Part shown: positions 17,139 through 25,837 of the stretch, piece by piece
How positions within the stretch are numbered: position 1 is the stretch's first letter
Layout: every line of letters starts with the position of its first letter
Assembly (NCBI GenBank): GCA_964605235.1
Contig: CAZSBB010000017.1
Span: forward strand, 50,753 to 114,752
Length of the DNA stretch: 64,000 nucleotides
DNA from: CAZSBB01 sp964605235
GTDB lineage: Bacteria; Planctomycetota; Phycisphaerae; Phycisphaerales; Phycisphaeraceae
Reading direction: 5' to 3'
Program-made: the position numbers and the translations under genes
The notes under the pieces: generated by a model
Seen by the model: only the letters and a program-made list of their open reading frames with translations
Database searches by the model: none
What the model was told of the DNA's origin: nothing

Positions 17139-18098
17139 ATGTGGAAACAGGAACTGCTGCCCTTTGCCGCCGACGACGCGCTGGGCAACGCGGGCTTGCT
17201 GCCGCCGTTGCCCCGGGTGGGTCGCGCTGCGCCGGTTTCGCGTCCGCATGACCCCACCGCCCCGGCGCTGCGGCTGTGCGTGCTGGGTTCTGGCTCGGGG
17301 GGCAACTGCACGGTGGTGCAGCTGGGCGAAGACTGCCTGCTCATCGACGCCGGCTTCGGTCCGCAGACCATCGCCCGCCGACTGGGGCAAGCCAAATCCA
17401 TGCTCGGCCGCATCCGGGGCGTCTGCCTGACCCATCTGGATCAAGACCATTTCCGTCCGCACTGGATCCGCACCCTGCTCGGTTGGCGGATTCCCCTGTA
17501 CGTCTTCAACTGGCACCACGACGATCTGCGCAAGCTGCCTGACGCCCATGACCTTTTTACGCAGGAGCTGGTCCGTGGGTTCGATCGGCAACCGTTTTCC
17601 CCGCTGCCGGGGCTGACTTTCCATCCCATCCACCTCCGGCATGATCGCCAGGGCACCTGCGGGTTCCGCGCGGAAGGTCCGGCCGGCAGCTTCGGGTACG
17701 CCACCGACCTGGGCTGTGTGACCGGAGCGCTGTTGGACCATTTCACCGGCGTGGACCTGCTGGCGCTGGAAAGCAATTACGACGTGCGCATGCAGCAGCA
17801 GAGCACCCGGCCGGAGTTTCTCAAACGGCGCATCATGGGCGAAGCCGGGCATCTGTCCAATGACCAGGCGCTGCAAGCCGTGCGCGAGATCGACCGCCGC
17901 AGCGGGGCAGGGCGACCGCGGCAGATCGTGCTGCTGCACCGCTCCGCCCAGTGCAACACCCCGGAGAAGGTGCTCGAAACCTTTGCTGACCCGGACCTCG
18001 CCCCGCGCATCCACCTGACCCAGCAGCGGCGGCGCTCGCGCTGGTTCGAGGTGCGCAGCGCGCCCCGCGCGGGACAGTTGGCGATGACGTTTGAGTAA
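17139..18098 (+). CDS. MBL-fold metallo-hydrolase, YycJ/WalJ-like
   Basis: 319 residues. The GSGSGGNCTVVQLGEDCLLIDAG start and the late GEAGHLSNDQALQAV block are hallmarks of the YycJ-like branch of metallo-beta-lactamase-fold proteins. The metal motif reads THLDQDH rather than HxHxDH, so the first His is kept and the second position is replaced. Characterised members are DNA-processing 5'-3' exonucleases; the role here is inferred. ATG 17139 starts 104 bp from the divergent OmpH gene. The TAA stop lies inside the start of a large palindrome. Confidence 0.8.
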   Translation: MWKQELLPFAADDALGNAGLLPPLPRVGRAAPVSRPHDPTAPALRLCVLGSGSGGNCTVVQLGEDCLLIDAGFGPQTIARRLGQAKSMLGRIRGVCLTHLDQDHFRPHWIRTLLGWRIPLYVFNWHHDDLRKLPDAHDLFTQELVRGFDRQPFSPLPGLTFHPIHLRHDRQGTCGFRAEGPAGSFGYATDLGCVTGALLDHFTGVDLLALESNYDVRMQQQSTRPEFLKRRIMGEAGHLSNDQALQAVREIDRRSGAGRPRQIVLLHRSAQCNTPEKVLETFADPDLAPRIHLTQQRRRSRWFEVRSAPRAGQLAMTFE

Positions 18099-18153
18099 AA
18101 AAGGGGATAAGTACATTTATTTCCGGGAAATAAATGTACTTATCCCTTTTTTT
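18097..18153. terminator. 57-bp near-perfect AT-rich palindrome, likely bidirectional terminator
   Basis: Arms 18097-18124 and 18126-18153 pair at 27 of 28 positions around a single central G. The arms begin with six A and end with seven T, so a hairpin with an A-tract/U-tract exists on either strand. It lies between the convergent MBL gene and the RsmB gene. The AT-rich core (GATAAGTACATTTATTTCC) is compositionally foreign to the surrounding GC-rich DNA. Confidence 0.75.
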
Positions 18154-18156
18154 AAC

Positions 18157-18197
18157 CACTCGTGGCTACTTTCCTTCGCCCCTTCCAGCGGCGAAGA
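18157..18197. repeat. Copy of dispersed CGTGGCTACTTTCC repeat
   Basis: CACTCGTGGCTACTTTCC followed by a CTTCGCC..GGCGAAG palindrome. A second copy with the same order, CACCCGTGGCTACTTTCC then a GACCCC..GGGGTC palindrome, is found at 25984-26024. Confidence 0.6.
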
Positions 18198-18318
18198 GTT
18201 GCGCGGCACACTTGGGGGGTAACGCAAACCCGCAGGGCAGGATATGCGTGCGACAGATCATGTGACCTGCACGCATGACGATGATGCAGCAGAAAAGTGG
18301 AGTCCGGTTACGTCAACC

Positions 18319-19659
18319 TCACGCATGCCGTTGCAGCAGCGCTGCGAACGCGCCGTCCTGATACGTCACGCCGTTGCCGCTGGGCAGGGTCTGTTGCTGC
18401 TTGAGCGGCTTCACCGGGAAATGCTGGGTCAGCCACTGCACCTGCTGCTGATTCTCGGCAGGGAGCAGCGAACAGGTGCTGTAGATCACCCACCCGCCGG
18501 GACGCACCGCGGCGAACGCATCGCGGATGATCTGCCGCTGAATCTCCACCAGCTCGGCGGTGCCGGTCGGACTGTGGCGATAGCGGGCTTCAGGTCGGCG
18601 GGCGAGCACCGCTGAGTTGGAGCAGGGCACATCCAGCAGCAAGAGGTCCGCTGCGCCCGGTGTGAATTGGCTGGTGCGCGCCACCTGCAGGTTCGGCGGC
18701 GATGGGCGGGTGGCGGCAAGCTCCCGGCGGCGCTGGCTGGAGCGATCCCACGCCAGCACCTGGGCGCGAGGATGCAGCAGCGCCAGTTGCCGGCTCTTGG
18801 TGCCGCGCCCCGCACAGTAGTCGATGATGACCTTGGCCGGCAGCGTTTGCGACAGCAGCGCCGCTTCGGCAGCGGAGACGTCCTGCACCCGCCGCCGCCC
18901 ATCCGAGTGCAGCAGGTTGAGCAGTTGTTCATGCGGCCCGCGCCAGACGATGAAGCCCGGCCGCTCATGCGGCTGACACCAGCTTTCGCCCTCGGCGCCC
19001 CAGGCCTGCGGATCAAAGCCATCCTCGACCGCCACCGTCAGCGGCGGATTGACGATGCTGTGCAGGCAGATCATCTGCGTCTGGGCGGCGGTGTAATGCG
19101 TGCGCAGCTGCGCCACCAGCGCCCGCGGCTGACTGCTCGCCAGCGCCAGGGCATCATCGGGGTCGGCAGCGGGGTCGGGCAGGATCGGTTCGCTCAGCGG
19201 GATAAAGCCATCGTCCAGCGGCAGCCGGGCGCGGTGGGGGGTCCACGGCTTGCCGCGCACGGGTTGTTCGATGAGCTGCGCCAGCCGGCGCATGATGGCG
19301 TTGACCAGGCCCGCCGCGCCGGGTCGCACCTGCGTGCGCGCCAGCTCCACCGTTTCATGCACCACGGCATGGGCGGGCAGGCGGTCCAGGCACAGCAACT
19401 GCGCCGCCCCGGTGAGCAGCACGCCTTGCAGCCGGGGCTCCAGCGCTTCAAGCGGTTGCCGGGTCAGGAAGTGATTGAGCAGGTATTCCAGCGTCAACCA
19501 GCGTTGGGCGGCAGCGCGCAGGATCGCGTGCAGCAAGGCGCCGTCGCGGCCGTCCAGTTGCAGCAGCGCCTGCGGGTCAGGTTCGAGCGCGTCCAGTTGG
19601 GGGAAACGCTCAGCGGCGGCGGCGAGCGTCTGGGCCGCCAGCATGCGTGCGGGGTTCAT
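18319..19659 (-). CDS. rsmB: RsmB-like 16S rRNA (cytosine-C5) methyltransferase
   Basis: 446 residues with the two-part RsmB plan. An N-terminal NusB-like helical domain (about 1-150: AAQTLAAAAERF, HAVVHETVELAR, GAAGLVNAIMRRL) is followed by a Rossmann methyltransferase domain with VIIDYCAGRGTKSRQLA (SAM motif I), LLLDVPCSNSAVLARRPEARYR (motif IV with the PC cysteine) and the catalytic cysteine in VIYSTCSLLPAEN. RsmB methylates C967 of 16S rRNA in E. coli. Motif I reads CAGRGTKS instead of the common CAAPGGKT, so target or efficiency could differ. Stop is followed by the palindrome region. Confidence 0.85.
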   Translation of the reverse strand: MNPARMLAAQTLAAAAERFPQLDALEPDPQALLQLDGRDGALLHAILRAAAQRWLTLEYLLNHFLTRQPLEALEPRLQGVLLTGAAQLLCLDRLPAHAVVHETVELARTQVRPGAAGLVNAIMRRLAQLIEQPVRGKPWTPHRARLPLDDGFIPLSEPILPDPAADPDDALALASSQPRALVAQLRTHYTAAQTQMICLHSIVNPPLTVAVEDGFDPQAWGAEGESWCQPHERPGFIVWRGPHEQLLNLLHSDGRRRVQDVSAAEAALLSQTLPAKVIIDYCAGRGTKSRQLALLHPRAQVLAWDRSSQRRRELAATRPSPPNLQVARTSQFTPGAADLLLLDVPCSNSAVLARRPEARYRHSPTGTAELVEIQRQIIRDAFAAVRPGGWVIYSTCSLLPAENQQQVQWLTQHFPVKPLKQQQTLPSGNGVTYQDGAFAALLQRHA

Positions 19660-19722
19660 GGGTAAGCCTGGTCGTAAAGAACAGCGAAGCCGACGGCGCG
19701 GCAGCCGGCAGGAGGGGACAGC

Positions 19723-21468
19723 TTAGTTGTTGTTGGCTGTCGGTGGGGTGGCGGCAGGGGCGTCCGGCTGCGGTGCGGGTTCGCCGGCGGTCTGCACCTT
19801 GAGCGCTTTGCGGACTTCCTCGAGCATCTGTTCGACTTTGAAAGGTTTGAACATGACCGCCGCGAGTCCTTCCTGCGAAGCCCGGACGATGCTGTGGTGC
19901 GGGTCGTAACCGAAGCCGGTCATGAGGATGACGGGCAGGTGGTCGCTGCGGCGGCGGGCGGCGGCAAAGATTTCATAGCCGTTGCGCTGGGGCATGCGGA
20001 TGTCCGAGAGCACCAGATCAAAGCTCTGCTGTTCGAGCAGGTGGCAGGCTTCGTAGCCGTCTTTGCAGATGGTGCAGACACAGCCGTATTTGGTGAGCAC
20101 TTCGCCGATGGTGGTGCGGATGTTGACTTCGTCGTCGGCGATGAGCACGCGCTTGCCCGCCAGCAGGGGATCGCGGACGGCGTTCTTGGCGGCCTCCTTG
20201 CCCAGCACGGTGCGGGTGCCCTCGGCGACGCTCTTGACGTTCTCGCGCAGTTGCTGGACGTTTTCGATGATCTTGTTGAGCCGATGCCGCATGGTGTCTT
20301 CGCCGACGTATTCCTCCGCGAGGGTGCGGGCGTCGGTGATGATGTCATTGAGCGGCTGGGCGAGTTCCTGCAGCACGCTGGCGGCGACCTGCTGGTTGGT
20401 GTTGCAGCGTTCGACCACCATCAGGTTCAGGGCGTTGAGGGCGATGGCGATGTACTGCCCGAAAATCTCGGCGAACTGGCGGTCGTCTTCATCGAACGCG
20501 CCGACCGCGCGGGATTCGATGTTGAAGATGCCGATGACCGAATCATGCAGCCGCAGCGGCACGGTGAGCGAGCTTTTGGCGTGCTCGATGCCCATGATGT
20601 AGCGCGGGTCTTTCTCGGTGTCATGGCAGATGTAGCTGCGCCCGGTGGCGGCCACATAGCCGCTGATGCCGTTGCCCTCCGGCTGGGCGTACAGGTCCAC
20701 ATCCATCGCGGCGGGGGGCAGGCCCTCGGCAATCACCAGTTCCAGCTTGTTGTTGCGTTTGTCCACCACGCGGATGGCGAAATGGTCGAAGCTCATCAGC
20801 TCTTTGCAGAACTTGATGATCTTGTCGCGCAGCAACTCCAGCCGCTGGCTGGGCGACAAGCGGGCGATGCGCTCGGCGTCGAGCTTGGCGAGTTCCCGGC
20901 CCGCCGAGTCGATGGCGTTGATCTTCTGCTCCAGACGCTTGCCGCGCGAAGCATCCCAAACCACCGCGACCACCTGCCGCACATGATCGCCTTCATCGAG
21001 CACCGGCGAGCAGATCAGTTCGTAGTAGCGGTCATCGCCTTCCTGAAAGGTGAACTTCTTGCTCTGGTTCCGCAGCGGGTCGCCGCCGGCACGCATCTGG
21101 GCGCCGAACATGGCGCGGGCGCGGATGCAGATGTTCTTGGCTTTCTCGATGACCTCGGCACTGAAGCTGCGCATGCGCTTGTTGGACCAGCAGCAGAGGT
21201 TGTGTTCGTCCACGACCATGACGCCTTCGCCGATGGTGTTGAGCACGTGCATGGATTGCTGGCTGACCAGCGAGCGTTCCAGGGGCAGGAAGTCGCCCAC
21301 GTCGGCGAACACGGCGTCGTAGGGCTGATCGCGCAGCGCCGCCATCGCGGCGTCGAGGGTGTCGAACTGATCGACCTGATACTGCGCGCTGAGCAGATTC
21401 ATCAGGTCCGCCCGGCCGGTGGTCCGGCCGGCGAGAATCAGCACGCGGGGTTTGGCGTTCACATCCAT
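19723..21468 (-). CDS. PAS-GAF-receiver signalling protein lacking kinase core
   Basis: 581 residues. An N-terminal degenerate receiver-like region (1-75, RVLILAGRTTGR) is followed by a PAS-like domain (about 78-190, IGEGVMVVDEHNLCCWSNKRM), a GAF domain (about 215-370, with GISGYVAATGRSYICHD and SLTVPLRLHDSVIGIFNIES), a helical pair, and a full C-terminal receiver (about 447-565: VLIADDEVNI, LVLSDIRMPQRNG with the phospho-Asp, MFKPFK). The helical pair resembles a histidine-kinase DHp domain, but its H-box reads LQELAQPLNDI with no His, and no ATPase domain follows. It therefore cannot autophosphorylate and probably receives signals from another kinase. ATG 21468 begins exactly at the first domain. 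Confidence 0.82.
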   Translation of the reverse strand: MDVNAKPRVLILAGRTTGRADLMNLLSAQYQVDQFDTLDAAMAALRDQPYDAVFADVGDFLPLERSLVSQQSMHVLNTIGEGVMVVDEHNLCCWSNKRMRSFSAEVIEKAKNICIRARAMFGAQMRAGGDPLRNQSKKFTFQEGDDRYYELICSPVLDEGDHVRQVVAVVWDASRGKRLEQKINAIDSAGRELAKLDAERIARLSPSQRLELLRDKIIKFCKELMSFDHFAIRVVDKRNNKLELVIAEGLPPAAMDVDLYAQPEGNGISGYVAATGRSYICHDTEKDPRYIMGIEHAKSSLTVPLRLHDSVIGIFNIESRAVGAFDEDDRQFAEIFGQYIAIALNALNLMVVERCNTNQQVAASVLQELAQPLNDIITDARTLAEEYVGEDTMRHRLNKIIENVQQLRENVKSVAEGTRTVLGKEAAKNAVRDPLLAGKRVLIADDEVNIRTTIGEVLTKYGCVCTICKDGYEACHLLEQQSFDLVLSDIRMPQRNGYEIFAAARRRSDHLPVILMTGFGYDPHHSIVRASQEGLAAVMFKPFKVEQMLEEVRKALKVQTAGEPAPQPDAPAATPPTANNN

Positions 21469-22086
21469 GGCAAGCTTTTCCTTAACGAACCCCTGGCGAA
21501 CTGCTGACCGGCAAGCCAGAGCAATACCTATCGACCATATCACATCACTGGCCGCACCGTGCTGGGTCGGGTCAGCCGGGCAATTGCCCCATGTGGGATC
21601 AAATGCCCCGCCGTCAGGAGTTCCAAACCGTTAATTCTAGCTCAGTGCGTGGAGGGGGCAATTTATTTTTCGCTCCCTGGCAGTCAAACTCCTGTCAGCA
21701 CTGGATTAACGAGATTACACCCCGGTCGGGCGCGTTACCCCGAGCACCCGTGCAGGGGAGCCGCGTTCGCCGCCAGGATGCGACGACGCCAGCGGCAACT
21801 TCAGGGATGACGAGCCGGTCGGCGTATTCGTAAACCCCTGGAAGCCGGTGAACTGAGCAATCGAAACTGACCGAAGCAGGACCTTTCGCGGCAGGCGTGC
21901 CGTCCGGTCGCGGAGGAACTAACGCATAGTTGGCGATATTAAAAAGAGTTATCAATCTGATCATTCTGTTTGGTCGGGTCCATAAATATTTAGATTGTGC
22001 TCAAGAATTGCCTTGACCTGCCCTTATCTGGTGAGGCATATTTACGAATAGGAAGAGCGACCGCTCGCAGGCAGGAGGATAATCCC
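21469..22086. other. Gene-free interval upstream of prepilin-like gene
   Basis: About 620 bp with no convincing gene. It contains a 12-bp palindrome GGGCAATTGCCC (21578-21589) and a GC-rich, possibly structured stretch (about 21715-21850) that I could not match to a known RNA family. Towards the right it turns AT-rich (about 21930-22050), consistent with a promoter region for the prepilin-like gene. Confidence 0.5.
22013..22042 (+). promoter_or_regulatory. Candidate sigma70-type promoter for prepilin-like gene
   Basis: TTGACC (22013-22018), 18-bp spacer, CATATT (22037-22042), in the AT-rich region 45 bp before the GTG start. Confidence 0.45.
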
Positions 22087-22968
22087 GTGCGGAAAGTGCA
22101 ATCCACTCGAACCGGTGGTTTTACGCTGATCGAATTGCTGGTGGTCGTTTCCATCATTGCGCTGCTGGTGGCGATCCTGCTGCCGAGCCTGAGTCGCACC
22201 CGCGATGCTGCCCGCAACACGCTGTGCCTGAGCAATCTCAAGCAGCAGGCGATGGCGGCAGCGATGTACGGCGCCGACTGGGAGGGCTACTACATGGCGC
22301 AGACCTGGTCGAACAAAAACGCAGATGACGCCGGCGGCCCGGCGCATTATGGCGCCGGCGCCACCCGGCCCTTCGGCGATTACTCCACCCCGCAGGACGG
22401 CTTGAGCCGACTCAAGTACCTGGCGCCTGCCGCCGCATGGGAATGCCCACGCCACATCGCCAATCCCATGCGCAAGGGTAGTTGGGGGCGACTCAATTAC
22501 CACTATGCCGCCACCAATCTCCATGGCAGCTACACCGGTGGCCACCGGGACAACGACACCGGGCCCTACGCCGAACAGGACATTGTCGACCACAGTTTCA
22601 CGTTCCTGACCATGGATGCGGCCATCCAGTATTACCACCCGCTCGAAAAAGCGATCGCCGGCAACGCGTACATGCTGCCGTACTTCGGCAGTCCGTTGCC
22701 AACAACCAGCTCCGGCAACGACCGCACGCCCGGCAATATCCAAAGCTGGAGCACGGTGGCGGGGGCGACGGACCCGCTGGGGCAGGGCAACTGGCGCCCC
22801 GGCATGTTGACTCACGACACCGGCGCTAATTATTCCTACTGGGACGGCCACGCCGCCCGGTACAGCTACAACGACCTGAATCTGTCCAACTTCAATCAGT
22901 CAACGGTGATCCTGCACAACCACATGCGCGCCAACGCCAAGCTGGGCAACAGCGTTGCCTGGCACTGA
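22087..22968 (+). CDS. Prepilin-like (type II pseudopilin / DUF1559-type) surface protein
   Basis: 293 residues. The N-terminus is a class III signal peptide: a short basic leader, then G-FTLIELLVVVSIIALLVAILLPSL, with cleavage expected after Gly and the Glu at +5 present. The globular part is rich in Asn, Tyr and Trp, and near the C-terminus carries YSYWDGHAARY, the Asp-Gly-His block found in the expanded prepilin-like families of Planctomycetota. Probably exported and assembled by a type II/IV pilus-like system; specific role unknown. The start is the GTG at 22087, preceded by GGAGG eight bases upstream. A strong terminator follows the stop. Confidence 0.85.
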   Translation: MRKVQSTRTGGFTLIELLVVVSIIALLVAILLPSLSRTRDAARNTLCLSNLKQQAMAAAMYGADWEGYYMAQTWSNKNADDAGGPAHYGAGATRPFGDYSTPQDGLSRLKYLAPAAAWECPRHIANPMRKGSWGRLNYHYAATNLHGSYTGGHRDNDTGPYAEQDIVDHSFTFLTMDAAIQYYHPLEKAIAGNAYMLPYFGSPLPTTSSGNDRTPGNIQSWSTVAGATDPLGQGNWRPGMLTHDTGANYSYWDGHAARYSYNDLNLSNFNQSTVILHNHMRANAKLGNSVAWH

Positions 22969-22993
22969 GCCCACTTTGCTCCAGTAAAACAGC

Positions 22994-23028
22994 ACGCCGC
23001 GCAGTCTGCCTGCGCGGCGTTGTTTTTT
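22994..23028 (+). terminator. Intrinsic terminator after prepilin-like gene
   Basis: Perfect 11-bp stem ACGCCGCGCAG / CTGCGCGGCGT (22994-23004, 23010-23020), five-base loop, then TGTTTTTT. Confidence 0.93.
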
Positions 23029-23080
23029 ACTCGAATTGACGTGCGGCGCCTGAAAATGGCAACTGCGGGGCCACGCGGAC

Positions 23081-23533
23081 TTAGCTGCGCTGGTAGCTGC
23101 CCACCAGTTCGATATTCACGCGCTCAATGCGAAAGCCCATGCGCTCCTCGATCTGCTTGAGCGTGGCCGCAGGCAGGTGTTCCAGCAACAGCTTGCTCAG
23201 CGATTCAGGCACATCCGCCACCGCGCCGCTCTGCTGATCGCGCAGGTGCAGGTGGTCTTCCACGGTGGCGTCATACCGCGCCGGGCCGTTGCCGTCGGCG
23301 AGCTTCTGCGCCAGTCCTGCCTTGCACAGGGCTTCGAGGGTGTTGTACACCGTCGCCAGGCTCATCCCCTGTTCCTGCATGGTCAGCTCGTGAAAAAGCT
23401 GATCCGCGGTGGGATGGGCGGTGGTGGCCGCCAGGGCGCGATAGATGGACGAACGTTGCCGCGTCGGACGCAGGCCGTGACTGCTGAACAGTTCACAGAT
23501 GTCCTGATCGCTGGGCGGGCAGGCGGTGATCAT
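23081..23533 (-). CDS. Fur-family metalloregulator
   Basis: 150 residues with the Fur layout: winged helix at about residues 8-85 (GLRPTRQRSSIYRAL, HPTADQLFHEL, MSLATVYNTLEALCKAGL) and a dimerisation/metal domain starting with EDHLHLRDQQSG. The C-terminal domain lacks the CxxC pairs that hold the structural zinc in most Fur/PerR/Zur proteins: the expected CxxCG position reads RDQQSG. The HLH metal histidines are present, so metal or heme sensing is possible but Fur versus PerR versus Irr cannot be decided. ATG 23533 is favoured because the longer frame adds unrelated residues. Confidence 0.87.
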   Translation of the reverse strand: MITACPPSDQDICELFSSHGLRPTRQRSSIYRALAATTAHPTADQLFHELTMQEQGMSLATVYNTLEALCKAGLAQKLADGNGPARYDATVEDHLHLRDQQSGAVADVPESLSKLLLEHLPAATLKQIEERMGFRIERVNIELVGSYQRS

Positions 23534-23677
23534 GGCGGCAACTTCCAGGCAGGAATGAAGTCGAGCATCAGTTGAGCGTTTAAGTATAGACGGGCACGCG
23601 AGCCATGTCATCCGGCCGGGGATAATGCGGTGAATTTCCCTGATTTCTGCTTCCGCCGGCCTGGGCCCGGAGGCGAT

Positions 23678-23705
23678 TTGCGGCCGGCGACGCGATTGCT
23701 ATACT
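23678..23705 (+). promoter_or_regulatory. Candidate promoter of rplU
   Basis: TTGCGG (23678-23683), 16-bp spacer, TATACT (23700-23705), 33 bp upstream of the ATG. A GAGGA site follows at about 23725. Confidence 0.6.
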
Positions 23706-23737
23706 GCTTTGCTCGCTTTAGATAGAGGACACGGACG

Positions 23738-24052
23738 ATGTACGCAATCATCGAAGACAGCGGCGGCCAGATCAAAGTCAGCGAAGGCAGCATCATCAAG
23801 GTCGCTACCCGCGATCTCCCCGCCGAGGCTGCCACCCTTACCTTTGACCGCGTGCTGCTCATCGGCGGCGACGAAGCCGAGCCGCGCATCGGCGCCCCGG
23901 TGGTCGAAGGCGCCAAGGTGACCGCTGACATCCTCGCCGAGGACAGCGAAAAGTACACCATCGTCAAGTACAAGCGCCGCAAGAACTACCGCCGGAAGAC
24001 CGGCCATCGCCAGCATTTCCTGCGGGTGAAGGTCACTTCCATCCAGGGCTGA
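23738..24052 (+). CDS. rplU: 50S ribosomal protein L21
   Basis: 104 residues, the usual L21 length. MYAIIEDSGGQIKVSEGSII at the N-terminus and YTIVKYKRRKNYRRKTGHRQ near the C-terminus are diagnostic. L21 binds 23S rRNA in the large subunit. In most bacteria rpmA (L27) follows directly; here the next 286 bp contain only a terminator and then an opposite-strand gene, so rpmA must be elsewhere. Confidence 0.97.
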   Translation: MYAIIEDSGGQIKVSEGSIIKVATRDLPAEAATLTFDRVLLIGGDEAEPRIGAPVVEGAKVTADILAEDSEKYTIVKYKRRKNYRRKTGHRQHFLRVKVTSIQG

Positions 24053-24161
24053 GCCGCGTCAGCGCGGGCTGCTGCCGGATCGGTCCAGGGCGCTGCCGCG
24101 CTGGTGGGTTGAAATCCGCAGTCCCGACCGGCAGGCATCTGTTGACCAAACATGAAACTCG

Positions 24162-24185
24162 GCCGCGCTTCGGCGCGGCTTTTTT
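24162..24185 (+). terminator. Intrinsic terminator downstream of rplU
   Basis: GCCGCGC TTCG GCGCGGC stem-loop with a stable TTCG tetraloop followed by six T, about 110 bp after the rplU stop. Confidence 0.92.
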
Positions 24186-24338
24186 CATTGGGTCAACCTC
24201 TTCCCAATCCTGCTCATCGCCGCCAGCGATGGCTGCCCGCGCGCACCGGCAGCGCAGGGCCTCACTCACCGCGCAGCGGCGCTGTGCAGTATGCACTCGT
24301 CTGCGACCCCCGAGCCATGCAGTTATGTGGTGACTGAC

Positions 24339-24677
24339 TTATCCCGCCACGGACGCCAGCGCAGTCGGCATGTCGGGCGTCAGCACCATCACGCTGTCGA
24401 GCCGCGCTGTGCGCAGCGCCTGTTCCACCAGCGACTGACAGCCGATCAGCACCAGGCGACGGCGATGACGCTTGAGCGTCCGGGCCGCGTCCACCAGCAC
24501 CGACATGCCCAGTGAAGCGATGAACGACACCCCCGTCATGTCGATCAGCAGATGCTTGTCATCCGCAGCTTGGGCGGGCAGTTTGAACTGCATCCGCTGG
24601 GCGCCTTCGATATCCAGCCGACCCACCAGCGCCAGCTTACGGGTCTGTTCATCTTCACCGAGAATCGTCATTTCCAT
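24339..24677 (-). CDS. STAS-domain anti-sigma factor antagonist
   Basis: 112 residues, a single STAS domain. The core LVGRLDIEGAQRMQ, HLLIDMTGVSFIASLGMSVLVDA and RLVLIGCQSLVEQALRTARLD follows SpoIIAA/RsbV. The phospho-acceptor serine appears kept (Ser55 in FIASLG), although the next Ser of the usual SSG is Leu. It would act in a partner-switching cascade by sequestering an anti-sigma kinase when dephosphorylated. No kinase is adjacent; a SpoIIE-type phosphatase occurs 25 kb away in this window. ATG 24677 is used; ATG 24671 is an alternative. Confidence 0.85.
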   Translation of the reverse strand: MEMTILGEDEQTRKLALVGRLDIEGAQRMQFKLPAQAADDKHLLIDMTGVSFIASLGMSVLVDAARTLKRHRRRLVLIGCQSLVEQALRTARLDSVMVLTPDMPTALASVAG

Positions 24678-24800
24678 GGGGGCGGTCCGGTTAGGAGAAT
24701 GCTGCAGGCAAGTCAGCATATCGCTTGTTTTGCGTGATGGGTTAGGAAAGCGTTCAAAGTGCCGCCGCAGTTCGTAACCCGCAGTGGGTATCATCCGGGC

Positions 24801-25658
24801 ATGCGATATCGTCTCATTGCGTTGGATCTGGATGGCACGCTGCTCAATCCGCAGGGCTGCATTTCCGCAGCCAATCGCCGGGCGATCGAGCGCGCCCAGC
24901 AGGCCGGCGCGTTGGTGGCGCCCTGCACCGGCCGGAGCTGGCGCGAGTCCCGGCAAGCCTTGAGAGACTTTCCCAATCCCGGGCCGGGCGTGTTCGTCAC
25001 CGGGGCGATGGTCGCCGACGTCGCCACCGGGCGGGCGCATGACCTGGCGATGGTGGAGCCGCACGTCGCGCTGGAAATCGTCAGCCACCTGGCGGACTTG
25101 CCCGAGGCGGTGCTGGTGTGTCAGGACCGCGCCCTGGCGGGGCAGGATTACCTCATCACCGGGCGTGGCCAGATCAACGCCAACACGCAATGGTGGTTCG
25201 CTCAGTGCGACATGAAAGTGCGGTTTGCAGCCCGGATCACCGTCGACGATCTGCATCACTGCCTGCGCGTGGGCGTGGTCGCCAGCGGGGCGCGGGTCAA
25301 AGCCATGAATGAGCTGATTCGCCAGCGTCTGGGGGAACAGGTCAGCATGCAGCATTTTCGTGTGCAGGTGGGCGCCATGCTCGATGACGACATTCACCTG
25401 CTGGAGATCTTCGGGCCGCAGGTCGACAAATGGCGCGGCCTGCGCTGGCTGGCGCAGCAGCATGACATCGCACCCGAGCAGATTGCCGCGATCGGTGATG
25501 ATGTCAACGATCTGGCGGCGCTGGCGAACGCCGGCTGTGGCGTGGCGATGGGCAATGCGGTGGAAGCCGCCCGCGCCGCCGCCCGGCATCAGACGCGCTC
25601 CAATGACGCCGACGGCGTGGCGTATGCCCTGGACCAGATGCTTGCCGGCGCGTGGTGA
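24801..25658 (+). CDS. HAD-superfamily hydrolase, Cof type
   Basis: 285 residues of the Cof/IIB subgroup of haloacid-dehalogenase-like phosphatases. Motif I LIALDLDGTLLNPQG (nucleophile Asp9, acid/base Asp11), motif II PCTGRS, a C2-type cap in the middle, and motif IV IGDDVNDLAALANAGCGVAMGNA are all present. Members dephosphorylate sugar phosphates, FMN or similar metabolites; substrate not predictable. ATG 24801 begins right at strand one. Confidence 0.9.
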   Translation: MRYRLIALDLDGTLLNPQGCISAANRRAIERAQQAGALVAPCTGRSWRESRQALRDFPNPGPGVFVTGAMVADVATGRAHDLAMVEPHVALEIVSHLADLPEAVLVCQDRALAGQDYLITGRGQINANTQWWFAQCDMKVRFAARITVDDLHHCLRVGVVASGARVKAMNELIRQRLGEQVSMQHFRVQVGAMLDDDIHLLEIFGPQVDKWRGLRWLAQQHDIAPEQIAAIGDDVNDLAALANAGCGVAMGNAVEAARAAARHQTRSNDADGVAYALDQMLAGAW

Positions 25659-25837
25659 GGTTCACCCTGCAGACGACCGTCATCCTGCCCCGCCGTTGCC
25701 CAAGTGACCGCACCCCCGTGACAGGGCAAGCGCATCTGGATGATCAACCCCGTGCGGAACGATTACCGCGCGTCAGGGCCTGCTGTTGCTCACCAGCTTG
25801 CGGTGCATGGTCTTCGCCCCTGAAGGGGGCGCAGGCA

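Noticed and set aside
19894..21507. A 537-codon frame antisense to the PAS-GAF-receiver gene
   Set aside because: Shadow of a gene with clear domain motifs on the minus strand.
21715..21850. Riboswitch in the GC-rich stretch before the prepilin-like gene
   Set aside because: Some pairing is possible, but I could not match it to any known aptamer core, and the gene is not metabolic.
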